From: Pseudocoprococcus catus
Lineage (GTDB): Bacteria > Bacillota > Clostridia > Lachnospirales > Lachnospiraceae
NCBI RefSeq assembly: GCF_902381825.1
Contig: NZ_LR698973.1
Coordinates: 2,339,896 to 2,403,895, forward strand
DNA: 64,000 nucleotides
Direction: 5' to 3'
Part shown: positions 53,355 through 63,346 of the stretch, one piece after another
Layout: each line of letters begins with the position of its first letter
Numbering within the stretch: position 1 is the stretch's first letter
The notes under the pieces: generated by a model
What the model saw: only the letters and a program-made list of their open reading frames with translations
Database searches by the model: none
Told to the model about the DNA's origin: nothing
Translations under genes and position numbers: made by a program

Positions 53355-54719
53355 TCAATCAATTCTTTTACAAAACACAAATTCTTCATTTAATTTGCTG
53401 TTAATAGTGCCTTTTATCACCATGTTTGGTACTAATCCATCCATTTCAAAAGCACAGCGGATATAATTCTTACTGTGTCCCGTCATGTATTTCGTACCGT
53501 CAATTTCCGTTTCTTCCTCAATGAGGACAATCTGCTCCTGATCCTTGCAGGCTTCAAGAAAATCATCTTTCATCCTCTTTCCCAGTGCGATCAGTTTCTC
53601 ACTTCTCACAGACTGGAGCTGCGGATCAATCTGATTCGGCATATCTGCCGCTTTGGTTCCACGACGCTTTGAATACTTAAAGATATGCATATCCGAAAAA
53701 TGAACCGTCTCAAGGAATCTTTCTGTCTGTGCAAATTCTTCTTCCGTTTCTCCCGGAAAACCAACGATCACATCTGTAGTCAAGGCCGGTCTGTCAAAAT
53801 ACTGTCTAAGAATTCCGCACTTTTCAAGGTAAAGTGCCGTTGTATAATGTCGGTTCATTCTCTTCAGTGTTTCGTCACAGCCGCTCTGCAATGACAAATG
53901 AAAATGCGGACAAATCTGAGGCACTTTGCAGAGGCGTCTGACAAAATTCTCTGTAATGATCCTTGGCTCCAGTGAACCAAGGCGGATTCTTTCAAGTCCC
54001 TCTATACCGGATAATGCCTCAATCAAATCAATCAATGCGCTGTTCTTAAAAGGTACATAATCTTCCTGCTCATCCGCTGTATGTTCAAAGTCAAGACCAT
54101 AGGAACTGATATGGATACCCGTCAAAACGATTTCCTTGTAGCCGTTTGCCGTCAAATTTCTGACTTCCTGCAGGATATCTTCCATCTTTCTGCTCCGCAC
54201 ACGCCCTCTGGCATAAGGAATAATGCAGTATGAACAGAACTGATTGCAGCCATCCTGAATCTTGATATAGGCACGGGTATGTTCAGACACCGTTTCGATA
54301 TGCATGGTCTCATATTCATGGCTATGGGCAATATCCGCTACATAAGCATCTCTGTCCTCTGTATGTCTGTTGTCCTGAATATACTGTTCAACAATCTGTA
54401 CAACCTGGCTCTTCATGTTGTTGCCAATGACCAGATCAATCAGCGTATCTTCTTCCAGCTGCTCTTTGGCCGCCTGCACATAGCAGCCCACAGCAACAAT
54501 GATACCATCTGGGTTCTTCTTCTTTGCCCGATGCATCATCTGTCTGGACTTACGATCCGCCATATTTGTTACTGTACAGGTATTGATCACGTAAACGGAT
54601 GCCTCCTGTGAAAATTCCTTCACTTCATATCCTTCAGCCTCAAAGCTTCCCCTCATGGCATCTGTTTCATATTGATTTACCTTACATCCCAGCGTGCAGA
54701 ATGCCACTGTTTTCTTCAT
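53355..54719 (-). CDS. mtaB: tRNA t6A37 methylthiotransferase MtaB
   Basis: 454-residue radical SAM enzyme that adds a methylthio group to t6A37 in tRNAs reading ANN codons. It has the MTTase N-terminal domain with three cluster Cys (FCTLGCKVNQYE, INTCTVT, VGCYVQ), the radical SAM motif DGCNQFCSYCIIP, the signature GSLEPRIIT and a C-terminal TRAM domain. KVNQYE points to MtaB rather than MiaB or RimO. It ends upstream of ireB and is divergent from the HPr-like gene. Confidence 0.94.
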   Translation of the reverse strand: MKKTVAFCTLGCKVNQYETDAMRGSFEAEGYEVKEFSQEASVYVINTCTVTNMADRKSRQMMHRAKKKNPDGIIVAVGCYVQAAKEQLEEDTLIDLVIGNNMKSQVVQIVEQYIQDNRHTEDRDAYVADIAHSHEYETMHIETVSEHTRAYIKIQDGCNQFCSYCIIPYARGRVRSRKMEDILQEVRNLTANGYKEIVLTGIHISSYGLDFEHTADEQEDYVPFKNSALIDLIEALSGIEGLERIRLGSLEPRIITENFVRRLCKVPQICPHFHLSLQSGCDETLKRMNRHYTTALYLEKCGILRQYFDRPALTTDVIVGFPGETEEEFAQTERFLETVHFSDMHIFKYSKRRGTKAADMPNQIDPQLQSVRSEKLIALGKRMKDDFLEACKDQEQIVLIEEETEIDGTKYMTGHSKNYIRCAFEMDGLVPNMVIKGTINSKLNEEFVFCKRID

Positions 54720-54770
54720 ATTCTTCCTCCATCTGTTGCATTTTGTTGCAATTTATAAAATACTCGCCTA

Positions 54771-54802
54771 TTGACTTTTGTCCATTCCGAATGTAGTATA
54801 AT
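54771..54802 (+). promoter_or_regulatory. promoter of the HPr-like gene
   Basis: TTGACT (54771-54776) with TAGTAT (54794-54799) at 17 bp, overlapping a TATAAT (54797-54802) at 20 bp. Confidence 0.5.
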
Positions 54803-54843
54803 ATTGTAATAAAATATTAACCAAAACTAAAGGAGGAACAGCC

Positions 54844-55077
54844 ATGAAAACAGTTCGAGTATGCCTCGATTCCATCGATAAAGTAAAAGGATTTGTCAAT
54901 GACATCAGCCGATTCAATACAGATTTTGATCTGATCTCCGGTCGTTATGTCATTGATGCCAAGTCAATTATGGGTATCTTCAGCCTTGACCTTTCCAAAC
55001 CAATCGAACTCACAATCCATGAAAGCGATGAAATTGATGAAATTCTCAAGGCTCTTCAGCCATACGTTGTAGACTAG
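54844..55077 (+). CDS. HPr-like protein lacking the active-site histidine
   Basis: 77 residues with the HPr fold pattern. The stretch that normally holds GLHARPA is DSIDKVKGFVND, with no His, so it cannot take phosphate from enzyme I. By contrast YVIDAKSIMGIFSLDL (35-50) is almost identical to the HPr region around regulatory Ser46, here S41. It may therefore be a regulatory partner of HPr kinase or of CcpA, as Crh is, but without His. AAAGGAGG lies before the start. It is monocistronic with a strong terminator. Confidence 0.85.
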   Translation: MKTVRVCLDSIDKVKGFVNDISRFNTDFDLISGRYVIDAKSIMGIFSLDLSKPIELTIHESDEIDEILKALQPYVVD

Positions 55078-55095
55078 GCCATCACATGATTCTTC

Positions 55096-55124
55096 GGGCT
55101 GCTGATTATCAGCAGTCCTTTTTT
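55096..55124 (+). terminator. terminator of the HPr-like gene
   Basis: GGGCTGCTGA (55096-55105) pairs with TCAGCAGTCC (55109-55118) with one G-T wobble, followed by TTTTTT. Confidence 0.9.
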
Positions 55125-55211
55125 GTCTGATACAAGACCAGATCGGCCGGATTCTTCACAGAAATGCATGTACAGCTCTGAACCAGCCTGCATCAGGCCT
55201 TTCTCGCAATT

Positions 55212-56390
55212 TTATTCGCAGAGAATCGTTTCTCTCGTCTCAATAGCCGTCTTAAGCAGTTCATCAATGACATCCACCAGATGATGTTCTGAACGTTCGA
55301 TTGCACGGACATTCGGCTTTGTAACCGGATGCTTTGCCACAAATATTGTACAGCAGTCTTCAAATGGCTGAATGGATGTCTCGAAAGCGCCAATCTTCTC
55401 TGAAATCTCAACAATATCATTCTTATCAAAGCCAATCACCGGACGATAAACCGGAAGTGTACAAACGGCATTGGTTGCACGCAGACTCTGCATTGTCTGA
55501 CTGGCCACCTGACCGATACTCTCGCCGGTGATCAATCCCAAAGAGCCTTCTTCCAGGGCAATATGCTCTGCAATTTTCATCATATAACGACGCATAATGA
55601 TCGTCAGCTCATCATGCGGGCATTTGTCATAAATCGCCAGCTGAATATCTGTAAAGTTAATAACATGCAGATTGATTGGTCCGGCATAAGCGGCAACAAT
55701 CTTCGCAAGATCAATAACTTTCTGCTTCGCACGTTCGCTTGTATATGGCGGTGCGTGGAAATAAACTGCATCAATCTTAACACCACGTTTTGCGATCATA
55801 TAACCGGCTACAGGACTATCAATACCGCCTGATAACAATAATGTAGCCTTTCCGTTCGTTCCCACCGGCATGCCGCCCGGTCCCGGAATAGAAATCGAGT
55901 AAATATAGGTTCGCTCACGCACTTCAATATTCAGTGCCACATCCGGATTGTGGACATCTACTGTCATATCCGGAAATCTGTCCAGCAGATATTCACCCAT
56001 ATCCGCTCCGATCTCCATAGATTTCTTCGGATAACTCTTATCGGCTCTTCTTGCAAAAACCTTGAAAGATAAATGCTGATCCGGATAGGTTCTTTCCATA
56101 TAATCACCGGTTACCTGGCATAGATTACTCCATTCATTGTTGTCACACAGAACAACCGGACATATGGCCACAATGCCAAATACCCTTGAAAGCGCTTTGA
56201 TCACTTCGTCATAATCATATTCTGTCAGCGCTTCCACATACACACGGCCCTGTTCCTTTGTAACTTCAAACTGACCGTCTACTTTACGCAGTGAGAATTT
56301 GATCTGATCCATCAGGGCATATTCAAACAAATAACGATTCTTGCCCTTGATGCCAATCTCACCATACTTAATCAAAAAAGCTTTATACAC
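55212..56390 (-). CDS. thiI: tRNA 4-thiouridine synthase ThiI
   Basis: 392-residue sulfurtransferase: N-terminal ferredoxin-like and THUMP domains, then the PP-loop SGGIDSPVAGY and later GESIGQVASQT. It adenylates U8 of tRNA and inserts sulfur from the cysteine desulfurase encoded just upstream; in some bacteria it also serves thiamine synthesis. There is no C-terminal rhodanese domain, as in most Firmicutes. The start is GTG at 56390: AGGAGG sits 7 bases before it, inside the end of the desulfurase gene, which it overlaps by 8 bases. The longer ATG frame would overlap more and is unlike the family. Confidence 0.95.
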   Translation of the reverse strand: MYKAFLIKYGEIGIKGKNRYLFEYALMDQIKFSLRKVDGQFEVTKEQGRVYVEALTEYDYDEVIKALSRVFGIVAICPVVLCDNNEWSNLCQVTGDYMERTYPDQHLSFKVFARRADKSYPKKSMEIGADMGEYLLDRFPDMTVDVHNPDVALNIEVRERTYIYSISIPGPGGMPVGTNGKATLLLSGGIDSPVAGYMIAKRGVKIDAVYFHAPPYTSERAKQKVIDLAKIVAAYAGPINLHVINFTDIQLAIYDKCPHDELTIIMRRYMMKIAEHIALEEGSLGLITGESIGQVASQTMQSLRATNAVCTLPVYRPVIGFDKNDIVEISEKIGAFETSIQPFEDCCTIFVAKHPVTKPNVRAIERSEHHLVDVIDELLKTAIETRETILCE

Positions 56391-57603
56391 GTTTGCCTCC
56401 TCTTTTCCTGCCGCCAGGCGTATAACGTCTAAGCATCGGCAGCAGCCTGCTAAGCTGTGCCACGCATTCATCTATTTCTTCCTTTGTTGTATCGAATGAA
56501 AAACTAAAGCGTACAGTTGCATCCAGGTATCGTTTTTCAACACCGATTGCCTTTAATGTGCCGCTGATGGCCGGATGATTTGATGAACATGCCGAACCGC
56601 TGGACACATACACATGTGTCTCCTCAAGGGCATGAAGCAGCACTTCTGCCCGGATATCCTGAAAGCTGACACTGACCACATGCGGTGCTGCACAGGCATC
56701 CTGCTGATCTTCTGCCGGCCGGTTCAGACTGCCGCGGCTCTTTCCGCCGTTCACCACCGTTCCTTCCAGTTTCTCTATCTCTTCTATAAAATAACTGCGT
56801 ATACCGTATAGATATTCCAGTTTATTCTCAAAATCTGTATATTCAATTTCTGCAGCTTTCGCCATTCCGGCTACTCCGGGCACATTCTCCGTACCTGAAC
56901 GCATGCCTTTCTGATGACCGCCGCCAAGCATCAACGGCTGTACTTTTACTCTGTCACGTACCCACAAAAATCCCGTGCCTTTTGGTCCATGGATCTTATG
57001 GCCGCTGACAGACAGCATATCAATTCCTATCCGTTTCGGATGCAGGACGACTTTGCCGAATCCCTGAATCGCATCCACATGAAACAATGTGTTCGGATTA
57101 CATTCCTTGACAATCGCTGCTGCGTCTGCAATCGGCTCAATGGTACCGATCTCATTATTCACGCACATCATAGATACCAGAATTGTATCCGGTCTGATAG
57201 CTTCTCTGAGTGCATCAAGATCCACCAGACCATACGCATTCACAGGCAGCCACGTTACTTCAAAGCCCATCTGTTCCAGAAACATCATCGGCTGATACAC
57301 AGATGCATGTTCTATCCGGGTCGTGATCAGATGCTTGCCTGCTCTCTGATTTGCCAATGCTCCGCCAATGATTGCCAGATTATTGGATTCTGTGCCGCCC
57401 GAAGTAAAAATCAGTTCTTTCTCTTCAACTTTCAAAATACCTGCAAGTATTTCTCTGGCGCGGCGGATATACCGTTCCGCCTCCACGCCCTTCATATGCA
57501 ATGAAGAAGGATTGCCGTAATCTTCCTCCATGATCTTGTTCATCAGCTGCACAACCTCAGGATAGGCTCTGGTTGTGGCAGCATTATCCATATAAACTTC
57601 CAT
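56383..57603 (-). CDS. cysteine desulfurase (NifS/IscS-like, ThiI partner)
   Basis: 406-residue PLP enzyme that takes sulfur from Cys. YMDNAATT, TSGGTESNNLAI, HVDAIQGFGK and the PLP Lys in SVSGHKIHGPKG are present, and the persulfide Cys lies in SSGSACSS. A stretch of about 20 residues (SRGSLNRPAEDQ and on) is inserted before VVSVSF compared with short relatives. Coupling to thiI by an 8-base overlap indicates it is the NifZ-like dedicated desulfurase for 4-thiouridine. Start at 57603 with GAGGA before it; MDNAATT four codons later is an alternative. Confidence 0.94.
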   Translation of the reverse strand: MEVYMDNAATTRAYPEVVQLMNKIMEEDYGNPSSLHMKGVEAERYIRRAREILAGILKVEEKELIFTSGGTESNNLAIIGGALANQRAGKHLITTRIEHASVYQPMMFLEQMGFEVTWLPVNAYGLVDLDALREAIRPDTILVSMMCVNNEIGTIEPIADAAAIVKECNPNTLFHVDAIQGFGKVVLHPKRIGIDMLSVSGHKIHGPKGTGFLWVRDRVKVQPLMLGGGHQKGMRSGTENVPGVAGMAKAAEIEYTDFENKLEYLYGIRSYFIEEIEKLEGTVVNGGKSRGSLNRPAEDQQDACAAPHVVSVSFQDIRAEVLLHALEETHVYVSSGSACSSNHPAISGTLKAIGVEKRYLDATVRFSFSFDTTKEEIDECVAQLSRLLPMLRRYTPGGRKRGGKRV

Positions 57604-57610
57604 ATAAAAT

Positions 57611-58351
57611 TTAGTCCTCTTCCAGTTCAAACATCAAAATGGAGAGCATTGTCAGTCCGGCCGTTTCTGTCCGCAGAATTCTGTGTCCAAGGGTAATCGG
57701 TATAGCACCGGCCGCTCTGGCCGCCTCAATCTCACTCTCTTCAAATCCGCCTTCAGGTCCAATGAATATTCCGATTGAATGTTTGCCATGGAGGGCACGT
57801 ACCTGATCACGGGCATGCTGCATACCCTCTGCTTTCTCGTAAGGAATCAATGCTGCATCCAATCCATTGCACATCCGAAGTGCTTTCTCAAAACTGATAC
57901 ATGTCGCAATCTGCGGGATCAATGCTCTTCCGGCCTGCTTCGCCGCACTTTCTGCAATGCTCTGCCAGCGAAGACGTTTCTTCTCTTCCTTCTTCGGATC
58001 CAGCTTCACAACAGCCCGCTTCGTTGCAACAGGAACTATTTCATAGACTCCAAGTTCCACTGCCTTCTGAATGATCAGTTCCATCTTGTCAGCCTTCGGC
58101 AGTCCCTGAAACAGATAAATCTTCGTCGGCAGCTCAACGAAAGAATGCCAACTGTCAACAATATCAAGACGTACTTCTTCCTTAGTCAGTTCTGCAATCC
58201 TGCAAAAGTAATCCATGCCCTGCCCGTCACTGACCGTTACTTCTTCACCCGGTGTCATTCTGAGTACGTTCCTGATATGATTGACATCTGTGCCTGTAAT
58301 CACAATATCTTTATCACTAATCTGCTCTGCTCCAACAAAAAATCTCGGCAT
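57611..58351 (-). CDS. rsmE: 16S rRNA (uracil1498-N3)-methyltransferase
   Basis: 246-residue SPOUT methyltransferase that methylates U1498 of 16S rRNA. An N-terminal PUA-like part (MPRFFVGAEQI, HIRNVLRM) is followed by the knotted domain with KADKMELIIQKAVELGV, IGIFIGPEGGFEESEI and LGHRILRTETA. The gene lies between prmA and the desulfurase gene (7 bp), as is usual in Firmicutes dnaJ-prmA-rsmE clusters. Confidence 0.95.
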   Translation of the reverse strand: MPRFFVGAEQISDKDIVITGTDVNHIRNVLRMTPGEEVTVSDGQGMDYFCRIAELTKEEVRLDIVDSWHSFVELPTKIYLFQGLPKADKMELIIQKAVELGVYEIVPVATKRAVVKLDPKKEEKKRLRWQSIAESAAKQAGRALIPQIATCISFEKALRMCNGLDAALIPYEKAEGMQHARDQVRALHGKHSIGIFIGPEGGFEESEIEAARAAGAIPITLGHRILRTETAGLTMLSILMFELEED

Positions 58352-58447
58352 TCCTGCACTCCCTCCATCTTAAACTGTTCACGTAACCTTTATGGCGCTT
58401 TTGCCATTATAGCATGAAATGAACAACTTATTCAAGCCTGTTCGATT

Positions 58448-59404
58448 TTATTTTCTGGCTGTAAAGGCAACCCAGTCACCGGAATGTGTCACTTCAAGAA
58501 TCTCAAAGCCATTGGCAAGCAGCGTTTCTCTTACATCATCCTCTTTTGTATTGATGATGCCGGATGAAACAAATAATGCCCCCGGCTTCATATTATCTTT
58601 GATCACACCTGAAAGCGGAATAATAACATCTGCAAGAATATTCGCCAACACAAGATCATATTTCTCATCACCACAGGCATGTCTGAAATCCACATCTGTA
58701 ATGATATCACCGGCTTTTACATCGTATTGATTCATATTAATATGATTGACTCTGGCATTTTCAATGGCTGCTGAAACCGCATTCGGATCCACATCTGTTG
58801 CCATGGCTTCACCGGCACCAAGCATCAGTCCAATGATGGATAAAATACCGCTGCCGCATCCCACATCAAAAAGCTTCTGACCCTCTTTCAGATATTTCTT
58901 CATCTGTGTGATGCAAAGCCGGGTTGTATGATGCATGCCTGTACCAAAGGCTGTACCCGGATCCAACTCTACAACAAGCGTATCCTCCGTTGTGTCTTCC
59001 GGCAACTTCTCCCATGTCGGTTTGATAATGATCTTGTCATCGACTTTGAATGGTTTCCAGAATTTCTTCCAGTTATTCATCCAATCCACATCTGCTGTTT
59101 CAGATTTCTCAATGGTTGCATCACCGATATCAACAAAATCCGCCAATTCCTTAACCGCTTCCGTTACTTCCTGAAGTGTTTCTGCATGGTCTTTTTCCGG
59201 TTCTATATAAAATGATACATAGGCAACACCATCATCCTCTCCCAGATCAGGCAGAATGTCGATGAACATCTTTTTCTTATCCTCATCAGAAAGCGGAATC
59301 TTGTCTTCTATCTCAATTCCTTCAATTCCCATTTCGCCCAATGTATAGCTGATCAGATCCACTGCTTCCGTTGTGGTCTTCATACGATATTTATTCCATT
59401 TCAT
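58448..59404 (-). CDS. prmA: ribosomal protein L11 methyltransferase
   Basis: 318-residue SAM enzyme that trimethylates L11. N-terminal substrate domain starting MKWNKYRMKTTTEAVDLI, then NNWKKFWKPF, DPGTAFGTGMHHTTRLC, the SAM motif LFDVGCGSGILSI and LVLANILADVI. AAGGAG lies 10 bases before the ATG at 59404; the 14 in-frame residues upstream are not conserved. A terminator after dnaJ separates it from the heat-shock genes. Confidence 0.95.
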   Translation of the reverse strand: MKWNKYRMKTTTEAVDLISYTLGEMGIEGIEIEDKIPLSDEDKKKMFIDILPDLGEDDGVAYVSFYIEPEKDHAETLQEVTEAVKELADFVDIGDATIEKSETADVDWMNNWKKFWKPFKVDDKIIIKPTWEKLPEDTTEDTLVVELDPGTAFGTGMHHTTRLCITQMKKYLKEGQKLFDVGCGSGILSIIGLMLGAGEAMATDVDPNAVSAAIENARVNHINMNQYDVKAGDIITDVDFRHACGDEKYDLVLANILADVIIPLSGVIKDNMKPGALFVSSGIINTKEDDVRETLLANGFEILEVTHSGDWVAFTARK

Positions 59405-59443
59405 ATCCGTTATTCTCCTTTTCACAAATTCTATTCTAACGCA

Positions 59444-59489
59444 CAAAAGGGCATTTTGAAATTCTATTTTTCAGAATTTCAAAAGCCCT
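59444..59489 (-). terminator. terminator of the hrcA-grpE-dnaK-dnaJ operon
   Basis: Outer AGGGC/GCCCT and inner TTGAAATTC/GAATTTCAA arms form a long stem (59448-59489), with TTTT on the minus-strand side, 20 bp after the dnaJ stop. Confidence 0.8.
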
Positions 59490-59508
59490 GTGTTTATTTG
59501 ATTCTTCA

Positions 59509-60684
59509 CTAATCTTCAAAAGTTTCTTTTAACTTTTCTTCGACTTTTTCCTTGAAAGACTTTTTCTTCTTGCCTTCATTCTCCTCCGGCTTGTATATGC
59601 CCTTCATAGCGTCATCAAACTTACGAAGAAGTTCTTTCTGTTCATTGTTCAATTTCTCAGGCACCTGAACAATCAGTGTGACATAATGGTCACCGCGCAG
59701 ATTCTTGTTTCTTCTGGAAGGAACACCCTTGCCCTTTAATCTGATACGTGTATCTGTCTGTGTTCCCGGTCTGATTGTCTGTGTGATCTCGCCATCCAGT
59801 GTCCGAATCTTGATATCCCCGCCAAGTGCTGCATCCGCAAATGAGATTGGGACTGTTGAGAAAATATCATAATCTTGTCTCTGGAAAATCGGATGACTGT
59901 CTACTTGCAGACCAACCAGTAAATCACCTCTTGGTCCGCCATTCTTGCCCGGCTCACCGAAGCCAGCAACTCTGACACTGATACCATTGTCAACACCAGC
60001 CGGAATTGTCACTTTCAACGGCTTGCGAATCTTCTTGAATCCCTGACCTGCACATTTCGGGCACTTCTCCTTGACAACCTTGCCTGCACCACCGCATTCA
60101 GGACATGTCTGCACATTACGTACCTGGCCGAAAAGTGACTGCTGTGTATATACAACCTGGCCTGATCCATTACACTTCGGACAAGTCTGCGGCTGTGTTC
60201 CCGGTTTGGCGCCTGTTCCGTGACATGTTTCACATTCTTCTTTGTAACCAATCTCAATATTCTTCTCAACACCAAAAACAGCTTCCATAAAGCTGATTCT
60301 CATATTGATCTTCACATTGGCACCCTGCATCGGGCCATTATACGCTCTTCTGCTCCGGCTGCCGCCGCCAAAAAGATCGCCAAATATATCACCGAATATA
60401 TCGCCCATATCGCCGCCAAAATCAAATCCGCCGAATCCACCGGCTCCGCCGCCCTGTTCAAAGGCTGCATGTCCGAACTGATCATACTGTCTTCTCTTAT
60501 CTGCATCACTTAATACAGCATATGCCTCGGAAGCTTCTTTAAACTTTGCCTCAGCTTCTTTATCCCCCGGATTGGTATCCGGATGATATTTCTTCGCCAA
60601 TTTACGATAGGCCTTCTTCAGCTCGGCATCGCTCGCATTCTTATCTACGCCGAGGACTTCATAATAATCTCTTTTATCTGCCAT
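59509..60684 (-). CDS. dnaJ: chaperone DnaJ
   Basis: 391-residue class-I J protein: J domain with [10 protein letters not shown]-rich region (about 75-115), four zinc repeats ([32 protein letters not shown]) and the C-terminal substrate domains. It hands unfolded proteins to DnaK and stimulates its ATPase. The C-terminus has a Lys-rich tail. The ATG at 60684 is chosen with GAGGGAG before it; the 17 residues upstream are not part of the family. A hairpin lies in the gap to dnaK. Confidence 0.97.
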   Translation of the reverse strand: MADKRDYYEVLGVDKNASDAELKKAYRKLAKKYHPDTNPGDKEAEAKFKEASEAYAVLSDADKRRQYDQFGHAAFEQGGGAGGFGGFDFGGDMGDIFGDIFGDLFGGGSRSRRAYNGPMQGANVKINMRISFMEAVFGVEKNIEIGYKEECETCHGTGAKPGTQPQTCPKCNGSGQVVYTQQSLFGQVRNVQTCPECGGAGKVVKEKCPKCAGQGFKKIRKPLKVTIPAGVDNGISVRVAGFGEPGKNGGPRGDLLVGLQVDSHPIFQRQDYDIFSTVPISFADAALGGDIKIRTLDGEITQTIRPGTQTDTRIRLKGKGVPSRRNKNLRGDHYVTLIVQVPEKLNNEQKELLRKFDDAMKGIYKPEENEGKKKKSFKEKVEEKLKETFED

Positions 60685-60712
60685 CTGAGATTCTCCCTCT
60701 ATGCTTGGAAAT

Positions 60713-60748
60713 GGCGAAAAGCCAAGTGTTGCCACTTCACTTTTCGCC
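60713..60748 (-). promoter_or_regulatory. intercistronic hairpin between dnaK and dnaJ
   Basis: GGCGAAAAG (60713-60721) pairs with CTTTTCGCC (60740-60748), with an inner GTG/CAC pairing. No T-run follows, so it may stabilise or process the mRNA or lower dnaJ expression, not terminate. Confidence 0.5.
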
Positions 60749-60787
60749 TTTGTGTTTATTGCTTATCTGTTATATTATACGTCAATT

Positions 60788-62689
<1,902 letters not shown>

Positions 62690-62718
62690 CTATATAAATG
62701 AAACTTGTTGTCTTATTC

Positions 62719-63333
62719 TTATTCAGCAACCATAACCATGCTGTGTCTGAGGACTTTGTCCTTGTACTTGTAGCCTTTCTGAAGTTCCTGGATCACAATA
62801 CCTGATTCATACTCTTCACTCGGCTGCTGCATAACCGCATTGTGAAGCATCGGATCAAATTCCTTGCCCTGGGCCTCAATCACTGTCACGCCTTCATCTT
62901 CAAGCACCTTTGTCAGCTGCTTGTAGATCATCTCAATACCCTGTGCAAATGAAGACTCCTTATCTGCATCTGTCATGGCTCCGAGACCTCTTTCAAAATT
63001 ATCAACCACCGGAAGAATCTTCAGAATGAAATCAGAAGCACCGATTTCATAATTCTGTTTCTTCTCCTTGTCAGTACGTTTTCTATAATTATCAAATTCT
63101 GCCATCTGGCGAACCAGACGATCTTTCAGTTCTTCGATCTCTGCGTCTTTCTTATCCTTCTTATCTTTCTTGAAGAACTTTGACTTCTTCTCCGGTGCCT
63201 CTTCCGCTGATTCTTTCTCTTCAGCTTCAGGTGCTTCGGAAGTCTCTTTCTCTTCGGCTGCTGCCTCTGTCGTTTCTTCCTGCTCTTCAACCGGCTGTTC
63301 TAAATCTTTCTCTTTATTCTGATTCTCTGCCAA
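62719..63333 (-). CDS. grpE: nucleotide exchange factor GrpE
   Basis: 204-residue GrpE that releases ADP from DnaK. The first 60 residues are a Glu/Ala/Lys-rich disordered head; a coiled coil with EIEELKDRLVRQMAEFDNYRKR-like pattern follows, then the beta domain with MLHNAVMQQP and the final KGYKYKDKVLRHSMVMVAE block. The start codon is TTG: AGAGGTG lies 7 bases before it and no ATG is available. It sits 13 bp after hrcA and 59 bp before dnaK. Confidence 0.96.
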   Translation of the reverse strand: MAENQNKEKDLEQPVEEQEETTEAAAEEKETSEAPEAEEKESAEEAPEKKSKFFKKDKKDKKDAEIEELKDRLVRQMAEFDNYRKRTDKEKKQNYEIGASDFILKILPVVDNFERGLGAMTDADKESSFAQGIEMIYKQLTKVLEDEGVTVIEAQGKEFDPMLHNAVMQQPSEEYESGIVIQELQKGYKYKDKVLRHSMVMVAE

Positions 63334-63346
63334 AGCCTGTCACCTC

